Source of the DNA: Saprospiraceae bacterium
GTDB lineage: Bacteria; Bacteroidota; Bacteroidia; Chitinophagales; Saprospiraceae
NCBI GenBank assembly: GCA_016710235.1
Contig: JADJLG010000001.1
Coordinates: 1,539,501-1,603,500, forward strand
Direction: 5' to 3'
Length of the DNA stretch: 64,000 bases
The position numbers and the translations under genes were made by a program. The notes below the pieces were generated by a model. That model was not told the DNA's origin, searched no databases, and saw nothing but the letters and a program-made list of their open reading frames with translations. Shown piece by piece: positions 1 to 9,395 of the stretch (its first letter is position 1; the number at the start of each line of letters is the position of its first letter).

Positions 1-2774
1 TAGATGATGTCATCATTGAAAGCATAAGAAGTTTTGACACTACGACTCAGCTTTCTGTAAAGAATATAGGAAAGTTCACTTTGATACCAAATATTCATGC
101 AGAATATGAACACGAAGAAAAGTTGAGCTTGTTTGAAGTACTTCCATCTGAAACAGTGATCTGGATAAAGGATGTATCTTCCACATTGGACACTCTCCAA
201 AAATGCCTGGATGCGGCAGAACATTTTGGTGAAAAAATGATACATTATGATGAGGAGCTTCATGTCAAACTCATTCGGGAGAGATCATTTATTTTTCCCG
301 GAGATATCATTAAAGCTTTAGATAATTTTTCTGTTATTTATTTTCATACTCTACCAACAAACCTCGGTGAGTTGAAGAAAGTAAAAGTCTCTTCGAGACC
401 ACAGCCTAGTTTTAATAAGAATTTTCAATATTTGATTGAAGATATTCGTACCCTTCAAGAAAAGAATTATACCTGTGTATTATTTACCAATAGCAGTGCA
501 CAAATAGAGAGATTTTATAATATTTTCGATGATCTGAAAGCAAATATTCAAATACTTGCGGAAGTAAAATCTATGCGAGAAGGATTTATCGATGATGAAA
601 TGAAAATAGCTTGTTACACAGATCATCAGATTTTCGGCAGGTTTCATGGATACAAATTAAAACAAGGATTTTCAAGGGATCAAGCCATCCATCTCAAGAT
701 GTTGAGAGAATTACAAACCGGTGATTTTGTCACACATATAGATCATGGGGTAGGGAGGTATGCGGGTTTGGAGAAAATTAATATCAATGGACAAATTCAA
801 GAAGCTGTCAGATTAATTTATCGAAATGATGATATTTTGTATGTCAGCATTCATTCCTTGCACAAAATTTCTAAATATGTTGGTCAGGAAGGAACCGAAC
901 CCGTCCTGCATAAATTGGGATCTGATCAATGGAAGATACTCAAAGCAAAAACGAAGCAAAGAGTCAAAGATATTGCGAAAGAGTTGATCAAACTGTATGC
1001 AGAACGTAAAGCTTCTCATGGTTTTGCTTTTAGTCCCGATAATTATATGCAAGCTGAGCTGGAAGCCTCATTTATTTATGAGGATACACCGGATCAATAC
1101 AAGGCGACATTGGATGTAAAGGGAGATATGGAAAAAGATTGTCCAATGGACAGGTTAATCTGTGGTGATGTCGGTTTTGGGAAAACAGAAGTAGCGCTAA
1201 GGGCAGCTTTTAAGGCGACACAAGATGGAAAACAAGTAGCTATTTTGGTGCCAACAACGATATTGGCTTTGCAGCATTACAGAACTTTTTCGGATCGTTT
1301 GAAAGATTTTCCGGTGGATATCGATTATGTATCAAGATTTCGCACAACCAAAGAAAAAAATCAAATTTTGAAAAAACTCAAGGAAGGAACACTTGAGATT
1401 ATCATCGGGACGCACAGTCTTCTGAATAAAAAAACAGAATTCAAAGATTTGGGCCTACTTATCATAGACGAGGAACAAAAATTTGGTGTAGCCTCCAAAG
1501 AAAAGCTCAGACAATTTAAAGTCAATGTAGATACACTTACGCTGACTGCAACGCCTATTCCCAGAACATTGCAGTTTTCTCTGATGTCGGCAAGAGATTT
1601 GAGCGTGATCAATACTCCTCCTCCCAATCGTCAGTCAATACATACGGAGAGAAGGGTGTTCAACGATGAATTGATTCGCGATTCTATCATGTATGAAGTA
1701 TATAGAGGTGGTCAGGTATTTTTTGTACATAACAGAGTAAAAACGCTGGCAGAAGTTGCCACAATGATCAAGCGTTTGTGTCCGGATGTGGATGTGGAAG
1801 TAGCACATGGTCAACTGGAAGCTGACAAATTGGAGGAAGTGTTATTGCGTTTTATTGACCACAAATTTGATGTGCTGGTTTGTACAAATATTATAGAAAC
1901 TGGATTGGATATTCCAAATGCAAATACGATCATCATCAATAATGCACATCAGTTTGGACTCAGCGATTTACATCAGTTGCGTGGTAGGGTGGGACGATCG
2001 AACCGCAAGGCATATTGTTATTTATTTGCTCCGCCTTCGTCCGTTTTGACGATGGAAACTAGAAAGAGATTGAAGACCATCGAAGAATTTTCAGATCTGG
2101 GAAGTGGATTTCACGTGGCGATGCGAGATTTGGATATCAGAGGAGCCGGAAACTTGCTGGGAGGAGAACAATCCGGTTTTATTTCTGATATCGGATATGA
2201 AACTTATCATAAAATTCTTGAGGAAGCTATTGATGAGCTGAAAGAAAATGAATTCAAAGAAAGTTTTGCAGCACCTCCGCAAATCCTCAAACAGTATGTA
2301 CGCGATGTGTCGATAGATACAGACGTGGAGATGCATCTACCGGATGAGTATATTTCGAATACTCAGGAAAGATTAATTCTTTATCAACAGTTGGATAAAA
2401 TCAAAGATGAGGCAGGAATAGAAAAATTTGTGACTTCTTTGAAAGACCGATTCGGTCCTGTACCTAATGCGGTGAACGAATTGTTTCAAGGTCTCAGATT
2501 GCGATGGATTGCAAAAGAAATGAATTTTGAAAGGGTCGTTTTGAAAAAAAATAAATTGCAATGTTTTTTTATATCTAATCCCAGTTCCGCATTTTTCGAA
2601 TCGACTTATTTTCAAAAACTTGTTGAGACAATATCAAAGGAAGGTATTCAACTTAAATTTACGCTCAAACAATCCAATCAACTTTTGATTTTAATTCGTG
2701 AAGAAGTAAAGCATCTGAACACTGCAATACAAATTCTTCATCATTTGCATCAGTTCATTCAGGATAAGATTTAG
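1..2774 (+). CDS. mfd: Transcription-repair coupling factor Mfd, 5' end cut by window edge
   Basis: Mfd is the DNA translocase that removes stalled RNA polymerase from lesions and recruits UvrA. The reading frame is open from base 3, and the residues before the TTG at 81 (ESIRSFD...) already match the family's UvrB-like region, so the gene begins before this window and 81 is not the start. Visible parts in order are the end of the UvrB-like module, the RNA-polymerase-interacting domain (THIDHGVGRY), Walker A GDVGFGKTE near 1164, DEEQ near 1467, TATPIPRTL, a helicase C-terminal domain with QLRGRVGRS, and the C-terminal TRCF domain. About 923 residues are present of a usual 1,100-1,150. It converges on the next gene with a 2-bp gap. 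Confidence 0.96.
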   Translation, partial: DDVIIESIRSFDTTTQLSVKNIGKFTLIPNIHAEYEHEEKLSLFEVLPSETVIWIKDVSSTLDTLQKCLDAAEHFGEKMIHYDEELHVKLIRERSFIFPGDIIKALDNFSVIYFHTLPTNLGELKKVKVSSRPQPSFNKNFQYLIEDIRTLQEKNYTCVLFTNSSAQIERFYNIFDDLKANIQILAEVKSMREGFIDDEMKIACYTDHQIFGRFHGYKLKQGFSRDQAIHLKMLRELQTGDFVTHIDHGVGRYAGLEKININGQIQEAVRLIYRNDDILYVSIHSLHKISKYVGQEGTEPVLHKLGSDQWKILKAKTKQRVKDIAKELIKLYAERKASHGFAFSPDNYMQAELEASFIYEDTPDQYKATLDVKGDMEKDCPMDRLICGDVGFGKTEVALRAAFKATQDGKQVAILVPTTILALQHYRTFSDRLKDFPVDIDYVSRFRTTKEKNQILKKLKEGTLEIIIGTHSLLNKKTEFKDLGLLIIDEEQKFGVASKEKLRQFKVNVDTLTLTATPIPRTLQFSLMSARDLSVINTPPPNRQSIHTERRVFNDELIRDSIMYEVYRGGQVFFVHNRVKTLAEVATMIKRLCPDVDVEVAHGQLEADKLEEVLLRFIDHKFDVLVCTNIIETGLDIPNANTIIINNAHQFGLSDLHQLRGRVGRSNRKAYCYLFAPPSSVLTMETRKRLKTIEEFSDLGSGFHVAMRDLDIRGAGNLLGGEQSGFISDIGYETYHKILEEAIDELKENEFKESFAAPPQILKQYVRDVSIDTDVEMHLPDEYISNTQERLILYQQLDKIKDEAGIEKFVTSLKDRFGPVPNAVNELFQGLRLRWIAKEMNFERVVLKKNKLQCFFISNPSSAFFESTYFQKLVETISKEGIQLKFTLKQSNQLLILIREEVKHLNTAIQILHHLHQFIQDKI

Positions 2775-2776
2775 AA

Positions 2777-3520
2777 TTAACGACCTTCCTGCTCCAACCA
2801 GTTGGTTTGGTATTTCAAGATTTTCAATATGAGATAAAGAGTTAGACTGCTTACGAATAAGCAGAACCAAATGTTGTTCCAGTAAGACAATTCAGGATGA
2901 AGGGCCCAAATGTGGAAAGCATAAAAGACATAAAATAAGCCGAATAAGGCAGCAATTCCATTCTTCTCTTTCTTCAATACTTTTTTCCAGCTAAAGCTCA
3001 AATTCGGAGAGGCCATGTTTCCTAATTTCGGGACAAATGCTGGTACACTTGCAGCCCATTTTAGGTATTGTTCACCGAATTTATTTCTTAGAAAATGCTC
3101 TTCCGCAAACATTATCCTTTCGTAATATAACCAGTATAATAACACAAATGAGATCACAAACCACAAGTGACCGGTAATCATAGCAAGTCCTAAGTACATT
3201 AAAAAATTTCCTAAATAAAGCGGATGTCTCACCAAACTATAAATTCCAGTTTGATTTAAAGTGTCAGCAAGCTGACCTTCACCTGTATTTCGACCTGAAG
3301 TGTTTTTGGGTGTATGTCCTACGGTGTACACTCTGATGATCAACCCAAGTAATGAAACTCCGAGGCAAAGCCAAGGGTAATACCCGTGAAAATTATCCAA
3401 TCCGGTGTGGAGCTGAAAATAGTATAAGACCAATGCAGCAATGAGAATTATTATTGGTATATAGCTCCTGTAGCGAAATAATATGTTTCCCTGTGAATTG
3501 AATTCTTCAATCAATGCCAT
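2777..3520 (-). CDS. Membrane methyltransferase, isoprenylcysteine carboxyl methyltransferase (ICMT)-like
   Basis: This is an integral membrane protein of 247 residues with about five or six hydrophobic segments. The segment LVRHPLYLGNFLMYLGL, preceded by a charged stretch ending TGIYS, is the SAM-binding hallmark of the ICMT/phospholipid N-methyltransferase superfamily. A further YYERIMFAEE segment with the typical acidic pair follows. The bacterial substrate cannot be read from sequence; isoprenylcysteine is unlikely, and a lipid or small amphiphile is more probable. The thioredoxin-fold gene lies 28 bp upstream on the same strand, so the two may be cotranscribed. Confidence 0.75.
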   Translation of the reverse strand: MALIEEFNSQGNILFRYRSYIPIIILIAALVLYYFQLHTGLDNFHGYYPWLCLGVSLLGLIIRVYTVGHTPKNTSGRNTGEGQLADTLNQTGIYSLVRHPLYLGNFLMYLGLAMITGHLWFVISFVLLYWLYYERIMFAEEHFLRNKFGEQYLKWAASVPAFVPKLGNMASPNLSFSWKKVLKKEKNGIAALFGLFYVFYAFHIWALHPELSYWNNIWFCLFVSSLTLYLILKILKYQTNWLEQEGR

Positions 3521-3548
3521 GATCTGAGATTATAGAATTTGCGTGGAA

Positions 3549-4730
3549 TTATTTTTGGTAATCGTTCAGTAAATAATCTATCGTTCCTATCACTTCCGGT
3601 TTGTCACATGGTAGGGTTTTGGCCATTTTCAATATTTCAATTGCTTTTGCACGTTTTTTGTTTTCATCTAATATGAGAGCATAATTGAGATATTGATGCG
3701 CCTGTCCTCCATTTTCCATAGCTTTTTTAGACCATTTTTCTGCTGCAGACATGACCATTGTATTTCCCTTAAAGTATTTTAAAGCGGTTTGTGCGGTTTC
3801 ATATAACTTTGTAGCATCGTTTTTTGCAATTTTAGAAACATAAGTTTTTGCACTTTTTACAAAAGACTTTGCTTCGCCGGTTTCTGAATAATATTGCACA
3901 TTGGTTTGTAATGTAAACAACTGTTGCTTTTCAGGAAAATGTTTCATTTTCGCCTGAGCTTCTTTCAATAATTCAATGTTTCTATATTCGAGTGATTTCT
4001 TGAAGGTTTTTTGACAACAATTATAAACTTTTGTTTGAAAAACGGTAAGTGTCTTATCTCTAATAATTTCGTTTTTGTATTGAATCAGGTAATCAAAAAT
4101 CTTAGAATCAGCTTCGGTTGCAGCTTCTGTGATGATATCAATATTTTCTTTTGTCGAAAGATCAGGCTGCGATGCGAGGTAATCATTTGCTACTTTCAAT
4201 GAAGATTTGTCAGACCGATTGAGGGCTCTTATATAATTCAAAACAGTTTTTGGATCCCTTTTTCCTTCATTATACATTTTTTCAAAATCCTCTGCTCGAC
4301 CTTGTTTTTTGAGCGCTTCCTTGCCAAGCTCTATGAAAGCTTCAGGTGGCCTGCCTCCTGAGGAGCGATGGACTATTTTGCCATTGAAGTCGATGTAAAG
4401 CAAAGTGGGGTAAGAAGCTACACTATATTTACCGCTTAAAGTGGGGCCTTCTCCTTTTTCCATGTCAACTTTTAAGTTGATGAAATTTTGGTTGTAAAAA
4501 TCACCCACTGCAGGATCAGGAAAAACGTTCGATGACATTCTCCTGCATGGACCGCACCAGGTGGTGAATGCATCCATGAAGATGAGTTTGTCTTCAGTTT
4601 TTGCTTTATCCAACGCTTCTTGAAAGCTTCCTTTGAAAAATTCGATACCAGACTCTTGAGCGTTGAGTCCAAATATCGTGGAGCTCATGATAAAGAGACT
4701 GAAAATCAGTTTAATATCCCGAATTACCAT
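3549..4730 (-). CDS. Secreted thioredoxin-fold protein with helical C-terminal region
   Basis: This is a periplasmic thiol-disulfide protein. An N-terminal signal peptide (hydrophobic core, then FGLNAQ) is followed by a thioredoxin domain at about residues 30-145. It has the redox motif WCGPC and the cis-Pro region VASYPTLLYID. The remaining 240 residues are helical with repeat-like Ala/Lys-rich segments resembling TPRs, including YLNYALILDENKKRAKAIEIL near the end. Such thioredoxin-TPR fusions are common in Bacteroidota, where they reduce or isomerise envelope proteins; the specific partner is unknown. It is divergent from the aminotransferase at 4811, with 80 bp between them for both promoters. 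Confidence 0.82.
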   Translation of the reverse strand: MVIRDIKLIFSLFIMSSTIFGLNAQESGIEFFKGSFQEALDKAKTEDKLIFMDAFTTWCGPCRRMSSNVFPDPAVGDFYNQNFINLKVDMEKGEGPTLSGKYSVASYPTLLYIDFNGKIVHRSSGGRPPEAFIELGKEALKKQGRAEDFEKMYNEGKRDPKTVLNYIRALNRSDKSSLKVANDYLASQPDLSTKENIDIITEAATEADSKIFDYLIQYKNEIIRDKTLTVFQTKVYNCCQKTFKKSLEYRNIELLKEAQAKMKHFPEKQQLFTLQTNVQYYSETGEAKSFVKSAKTYVSKIAKNDATKLYETAQTALKYFKGNTMVMSAAEKWSKKAMENGGQAHQYLNYALILDENKKRAKAIEILKMAKTLPCDKPEVIGTIDYLLNDYQK

Positions 4731-4810
4731 AAATAGAATTTAGATTCATGCAAAGATGGTGAAGAAAAAACGAAATTTGACTCAGAAAATTCTATTCGCA
4801 AATCATCGAA

Positions 4811-5995
4811 ATGTATCTACGCAGGCAGTTCCTGAATCAAATAGGACAAACGAGTCACACACCACAAATGTTTCATCCCGTTCATGCAGAGGGATGTTGG
4901 ATGAGAGATGAACACGGGCAGGATTATATAGATCTCTCCAGTGGTTTCAGCGTGAGCAATCTGGGCCATCGCCATCCGAATGTGCTCAAAGCCATAAGTG
5001 AACAGATGGCTTTGTACCTGCATACTACGGTATACGGAGAACACCTGCAGAGCCCTCAACTCCAGCTAGCTCAAATTTTAAGGTCGGTATTGCCTGAGTC
5101 ATTGGATTGTTTTTACTTTCTCAATACGGGTAGTGAAACTATCGATGCTGTATTCAAAATAGCTAGACTTCATAAACCCGGCTGTAGAATAGCTGCATGT
5201 CGGCAAGCATACCATGGAAGTACCTTGGCTGCTGAGTCTCTGAGATCAGATAAGGGACATAGTGCAGCTTTTAGACCTTTAGTACCCGGTATTTTGCAAT
5301 TGGGATTCAACGAAGAAAATGAACTGGATCAACTTGTAGAGGATATTGGAGTAATTATCCTGGAAGTGGTGCAAGCAGAAGCAGGTGTCATCAAGGCAAA
5401 TCCTGAATGGCTCTATCAATTGAGGGAGAAGTGCAAGCAAATGAATATTTTGCTTTGCTTTGATGAAATACAGACGGGTATAGGCAGGACAGGAAGCCTA
5501 TATGCATTTCAACAATATGGCATTATTCCTGATCTGTTGCTCACAGGCAAAGCCCTTGGTTCAGGTTTACCTATTTCAGCCGTGGTTGGATCATCGGTAC
5601 ATATCGGCTTATTGGCATCCAAGCCAGGTTTATCTTATTTGAGCACATTTGGCGGGAACCCATTGAGTGCGGCAGCAGCTGCAGCTACATTGAGGACCTT
5701 AATGGATCAAAATCTGAGTTCCAGAGCTATAGTGATTGAAGAATTTTTTACTTCAGAGTTGAAAAAGTATTCCAGAATAGCATCCATCAGATCTGCGGGA
5801 GCATTGATTTCCATTGACATGTCCACTACAGTCAAAAGCCTTGAGTTGTTGGCTTTAGCATTTCAATCCAAACTTCTGATGGAGAGTTTCTTATTTGCGC
5901 CGCAATGTGTGAGAATAGCACCGCCACTTATCATCTCAGATAGTGAATTGGAACTGGTAATAGAAAGACTGGTGGTTTGCCTCAAAAAACTGTAG
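4811..5995 (+). CDS. Class III PLP-dependent aminotransferase (acetylornithine/ornithine type)
   Basis: This 394-residue enzyme belongs to aminotransferase class III (ArgD/RocD/GabT group) and transfers an omega-amino group to 2-oxoglutarate. Visible hallmarks are LNTGSETIDAVFKIAR (phosphate-binding region), CFDEIQTGIGRTG, and the PLP lysine in LLTGKALGSG at about K247, with a following STFGGNPLS. No arginine or lysine pathway genes lie nearby, so the substrate cannot be decided; ornithine and acetylornithine are the usual ones. It ends 13 bp before the convergent obg gene. Confidence 0.85.
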   Translation: MYLRRQFLNQIGQTSHTPQMFHPVHAEGCWMRDEHGQDYIDLSSGFSVSNLGHRHPNVLKAISEQMALYLHTTVYGEHLQSPQLQLAQILRSVLPESLDCFYFLNTGSETIDAVFKIARLHKPGCRIAACRQAYHGSTLAAESLRSDKGHSAAFRPLVPGILQLGFNEENELDQLVEDIGVIILEVVQAEAGVIKANPEWLYQLREKCKQMNILLCFDEIQTGIGRTGSLYAFQQYGIIPDLLLTGKALGSGLPISAVVGSSVHIGLLASKPGLSYLSTFGGNPLSAAAAAATLRTLMDQNLSSRAIVIEEFFTSELKKYSRIASIRSAGALISIDMSTTVKSLELLALAFQSKLLMESFLFAPQCVRIAPPLIISDSELELVIERLVVCLKKL

Positions 5996-6008
5996 GCTAA
6001 GTAAGACC

Positions 6009-7001
6009 TTAAGTTTGAAGCAACTTCCAAATGGAATCTTTGAGTGCATCCAGACCTGCTCCTGTAACCGAAGAAATAAATACCGTTTCTATTCCGTCAG
6101 GCAATTCTGGTCTAATGAGTTTAAGCCACTCCGGTTCCACGATGTCGGTTTTGGTAATTGCCAGTAAACGAGGTTTGTCCAGTAGTTCAGGATTGTGTTG
6201 TTTCAACTCATTAACCAGGATCTGAAAATCTTTTTTGATCTCATGACTGTCACAAGGAATCATGAACAAGAGTAAACTATTACGCTCAATATGTCTTAGA
6301 AAACGAGTTCCCAAACCTTTGCCTAAATGTGCATCTTCGATGATTCCGGGTATATCTGCCATTACAAAAGATCTGCCATCTCTATAAGCGACGATTCCCA
6401 ACTGTGGGGTTAGGGTCGTAAAAGCATAATCTGCTATTTTAGGTCTGGCTGCTGATAATGAAGAAAGCAAGGTTGATTTACCGGCATTCGGAAAACCTAC
6501 TAAACCTACATCCGCAAGAATCTTGAGTTCAAGTACGATCCAAGATTCCTTACCATCCTCTCCGGGTTGGGCATAGTCCGGTGCCTGATGTGTGGAGGAA
6601 GTAAAGAAGGCATTCCCCTTGCCACCTCTTCCTCCTGGCAGGAGTATTTTTTGTTCGTCTTCATTAGTTATTTCAAGCAGTTTGTCTCCGGTCTCAGGAT
6701 CAACAGCTATCGTTCCCAGGGGTACATCTACGATCACATCCTCGCCATCTGAACCCGTACAATTGTTTTCACCACCTCCTGTGCCATCTTTGGCGAAAAT
6801 ATGTTTGCGATATTTGAGATGCAATAGTGTCCAAAGTTGTCCATTCCCCCTCAATATGATGTGTCCACCTCGCCCACCATTACCACCATCCGGTCCACCT
6901 TTAGGAACACCTTTAGATCGAAAAAAATGGACAAATCCAGCACCACCATGTCCGGAACGAAACATGATTTTTACATAATCAACAAAATTTTGTTCAGCCA
7001 A
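6009..7001 (-). CDS. obg: GTPase Obg/CgtA
   Basis: Obg is a ribosome-associated GTPase acting in late 50S assembly and stress control. The glycine-rich Obg fold occupies residues 1-158 (GHGGAGFVHF, GGPDGGNGGRGG). It is followed by the G domain with G1 GFPNAGKST at 169-177, G3 DIPG in ADIPGIIEDAH, G4 TKTD and G5 SSVTG. At 330 residues it lacks the variable C-terminal OCT extension, as in other Bacteroidota. It lies 13 bp downstream of adk and is probably cotranscribed with it. Confidence 0.97.
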   Translation of the reverse strand: MAEQNFVDYVKIMFRSGHGGAGFVHFFRSKGVPKGGPDGGNGGRGGHIILRGNGQLWTLLHLKYRKHIFAKDGTGGGENNCTGSDGEDVIVDVPLGTIAVDPETGDKLLEITNEDEQKILLPGGRGGKGNAFFTSSTHQAPDYAQPGEDGKESWIVLELKILADVGLVGFPNAGKSTLLSSLSAARPKIADYAFTTLTPQLGIVAYRDGRSFVMADIPGIIEDAHLGKGLGTRFLRHIERNSLLLFMIPCDSHEIKKDFQILVNELKQHNPELLDKPRLLAITKTDIVEPEWLKLIRPELPDGIETVFISSVTGAGLDALKDSIWKLLQT

Positions 7002-7014
7002 TTTTAAAAATGTT

Positions 7015-7605
7015 TCAGCAAATAACCTCGTCGATGCATCCTGTCAGTCGAGTATAAATGTCTTCGATTGATCCTAAACCCGATACTTGGAATGAAAGAC
7101 CTTTCCGGTTGTAATAATCAAATACTTCTGAAGTTTTATTGCGGTATTCTTCCATCCTTTTGCGGATGATACTTTCATCGCTGTCATCGGGCCTTCCCGA
7201 GCTTTGCCCCCGCAACAATATTCGTTTCACGATTTCATCATCTGAGACATCCAAAGCGATTAAGCAACTGATTTTGTCACCTGAGGTTTGAAGCATTCTA
7301 TCCAATGCATCAGCTTGAGCTGTTGTCCTGGGGAATCCATCATATATGAATCCTTGAGCATTTGGTTCCGAGGCAACTTTTTTTCTGAGCATATCTATAG
7401 TCACGTCATCAGGAACTAACTGTCCTTTAGCCATAAATTCTAAGGCTTTTAAGCCCAACTCAGTTTTTTGAGAGGTTTCTGATCTGAATAGATCTCCTGT
7501 AGAAATATGGTACAATCCGTAGTGGTTTACGAGTTTTTGAGCTTGAGTTCCTTTGCCGCTTCCAGGAGGGCCAAAAAGGATAATATGTATTTTATTGTTA
7601 TCCAT
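7015..7605 (-). CDS. adk: Adenylate kinase
   Basis: Adenylate kinase interconverts ATP + AMP and 2 ADP. The P-loop FGPPGSGKGT is at residues 10-19, followed by ISTGDLFRSE (AMP site) and GFPRTTAQADAL. The lid is short (RGQSSGRPDDSDESI) with no zinc-binding cysteines, which explains the 196-residue length and is usual for the phylum. It forms a two-gene unit with obg downstream. Confidence 0.97.
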   Translation of the reverse strand: MDNNKIHIILFGPPGSGKGTQAQKLVNHYGLYHISTGDLFRSETSQKTELGLKALEFMAKGQLVPDDVTIDMLRKKVASEPNAQGFIYDGFPRTTAQADALDRMLQTSGDKISCLIALDVSDDEIVKRILLRGQSSGRPDDSDESIIRKRMEEYRNKTSEVFDYYNRKGLSFQVSGLGSIEDIYTRLTGCIDEVIC

Positions 7606-7671
7606 AACGATTGCAAATATAATGGGTATATCTGTGAGATGTTTTTAAACAGACTAAAACTACTTTTTGAA

Positions 7672-8259
7672 TTATTTTTCGTTTTCTTTTTTATCGCCCT
7701 GCTTAAGTTTTTTCTGGATCGCTGTCAGGGAAGCTGCAAATTGTAGTCGATCCATCCAATATTCTGATGTTAATATATCTTCCTCGATTACTCCTAATGT
7801 CGAGGATGAATGAACCATGAGGAAATGGTCATCTTCATTTTCTGTCACGATGCCCACGTGTTGAATCCTGCTTTTCGTTCCAAAAAAAAGCAAGTCTCCC
7901 GGCTTAGCATTTTTTGCTTTAATTTTCTTTACCTGTTGAGATTGGGCGTCTGCGCTTGCTGCCATGGGCATTTCCATTCTCCCATAAACATATTGAACTA
8001 AGCCCGAGCAGTCGAATCCACCCGGCTTTTTTCCGGCTTTGCGATATTTGCTTCCCTTCATTTCACGTGCAAGTGTGATGATTACAAGTCTAAGCTTATC
8101 TTCTTTGGACTGTATGGAGACTTTTTCTGAGTGCCATGGTGAAGTGGATCCATTGACATCAGACTTTGGTATGCTAGAAGTCAATATGGCAAATACCAGC
8201 ATTATATTTTTAAAGTACAGCATATTATATATTAATAATGTATTTAATATATTGTTCAC
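7672..8259 (-). CDS. Secreted NlpC/P60-family peptidase
   Basis: This is a cell-wall peptidase of the NlpC/P60 family, whose usual substrates are gamma-D-glutamyl-diaminopimelate bonds in muropeptides. The catalytic cysteine lies in GFDCSGLVQYVYG (C84) and the histidine in IQHVGIV (about H137). KPGDLLFFG is the conserved linker between them and MVHSSS follows. An N-terminal hydrophobic segment looks like a signal peptide. The start at 8259 is the first ATG; a second at 8223 (MLYFKN) would give a more compact signal peptide. Confidence 0.88.
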   Translation of the reverse strand: MNNILNTLLIYNMLYFKNIMLVFAILTSSIPKSDVNGSTSPWHSEKVSIQSKEDKLRLVIITLAREMKGSKYRKAGKKPGGFDCSGLVQYVYGRMEMPMAASADAQSQQVKKIKAKNAKPGDLLFFGTKSRIQHVGIVTENEDDHFLMVHSSSTLGVIEEDILTSEYWMDRLQFAASLTAIQKKLKQGDKKENEK

Positions 8260-8436
8260 ATAAACTTTGACCCTCTCAACCTCAAGTATAGGAAAGTCCT
8301 CCTATTTTAACTCTTTTTGGTCCATTTATGCTTTAAACAAAAGGTTAAAACCTTGTTATCGATCCATTTTATAAAAGCATAAGCTTCCTTTCCAAACTGT
8401 TATAATACCCGAAGTAGATTAAATTTATGCTATCTT

Positions 8437-9387
8437 GTGAAGTACAATCGGATTATGTCAGCGTTGTTGAAGGCCATACTAATCTTATTTTTTATTGTAG
8501 CCATGTTTTCTTGTAGTATTTTGCATAAACATCGCACCATTGATTCAAGCAGCCAGTTGAAAGTTTCTGATTCAAGCTTGATCAGGCAGGCCATTGAGAA
8601 CCTAGACACAGCTCAATTGCCTTATGTTACCATTTTCGTGAATATTCATTTTGTAGATTCTAAAACAGGAAACTTCTACCCGGGAAGCAAGGATGATACC
8701 TTGTATTACAATGGAATTTTTTGGACCCAGTTGCTCATCAATCATGCAAATTGGGTATTGCGAGACTTGAAATTTTCGCCTAGCAGTCCGAGAAGTTATG
8801 TAGGAGACAGCCATATACGCTATCAACTTTATTCTGAGCCAAATGAAGGCAGGGACAGTTTTGGTGGCATTTGGTTTTGGAAATCTTATCGCGATATCAA
8901 GAGAGTGTATGACCAAAAAGTAATGCACGTTGTATTTTACGATATTGATAAAGAGAAAGATTTTCAGTGCAGGGGATATGCCTGCGGGATGCATTATTGT
9001 AATGAAGTCGTCATGATGGATGCTCATGATAATGCCCGATATCATGGTCCCTGGGGTTGGTGGGCTTTTGCAGGTTTGATGAATCATGAAGTGTTCCATA
9101 CATTTGGGCTCTGTCACAGTTTCTATTGTGATAATGAATGCAAGGGTATTGATATTGATCCCAATAAAGAGTGTCACAGCAATCCTTGTTTTAACGATTG
9201 CGGAGGTCCCCATGGCGGTACTTGCAACAATTGGGACAGCGGAAGTCAAAATATCATGGGGTACAATGCTGAAGGTAATTCGATCACGCCTTGTCAATGG
9301 CAACATTTGTACAGGAATATTTACCTTTCAAAAGCACTGCATTTAAAAATAGAACATTTGAGAATCCAGAACAAAATAAATAATTAA
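8437..9387 (+). CDS. Lipoprotein zinc metalloprotease (metzincin-like)
   Basis: This is a probable envelope lipoprotein protease. The N-terminus from the GTG start has a basic n-region, a hydrophobic core and the lipobox AMFSC; an ATG at 8455 is an alternative start. The zinc site is HEVFHTFGLCH (H217, E218, H221, H227), an HExxHxxGxxH motif. NIMGYN about 50 residues later looks like the Met-turn of metzincins. Between them are paired cysteines in a C-x-N-x-C-K pattern, suggesting disulfides. The substrate is unknown; the pappalysin/M43 group is the nearest guess. An aminopeptidase follows after 8 bp. Confidence 0.72.
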   Translation: MKYNRIMSALLKAILILFFIVAMFSCSILHKHRTIDSSSQLKVSDSSLIRQAIENLDTAQLPYVTIFVNIHFVDSKTGNFYPGSKDDTLYYNGIFWTQLLINHANWVLRDLKFSPSSPRSYVGDSHIRYQLYSEPNEGRDSFGGIWFWKSYRDIKRVYDQKVMHVVFYDIDKEKDFQCRGYACGMHYCNEVVMMDAHDNARYHGPWGWWAFAGLMNHEVFHTFGLCHSFYCDNECKGIDIDPNKECHSNPCFNDCGGPHGGTCNNWDSGSQNIMGYNAEGNSITPCQWQHLYRNIYLSKALHLKIEHLRIQNKINN

Positions 9388-9395
9388 TTGACCAT

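Noticed and set aside
81..83. TTG as the start of mfd
   Set aside because: The upstream codons back to base 3 continue the family sequence, so the true start is outside the window.
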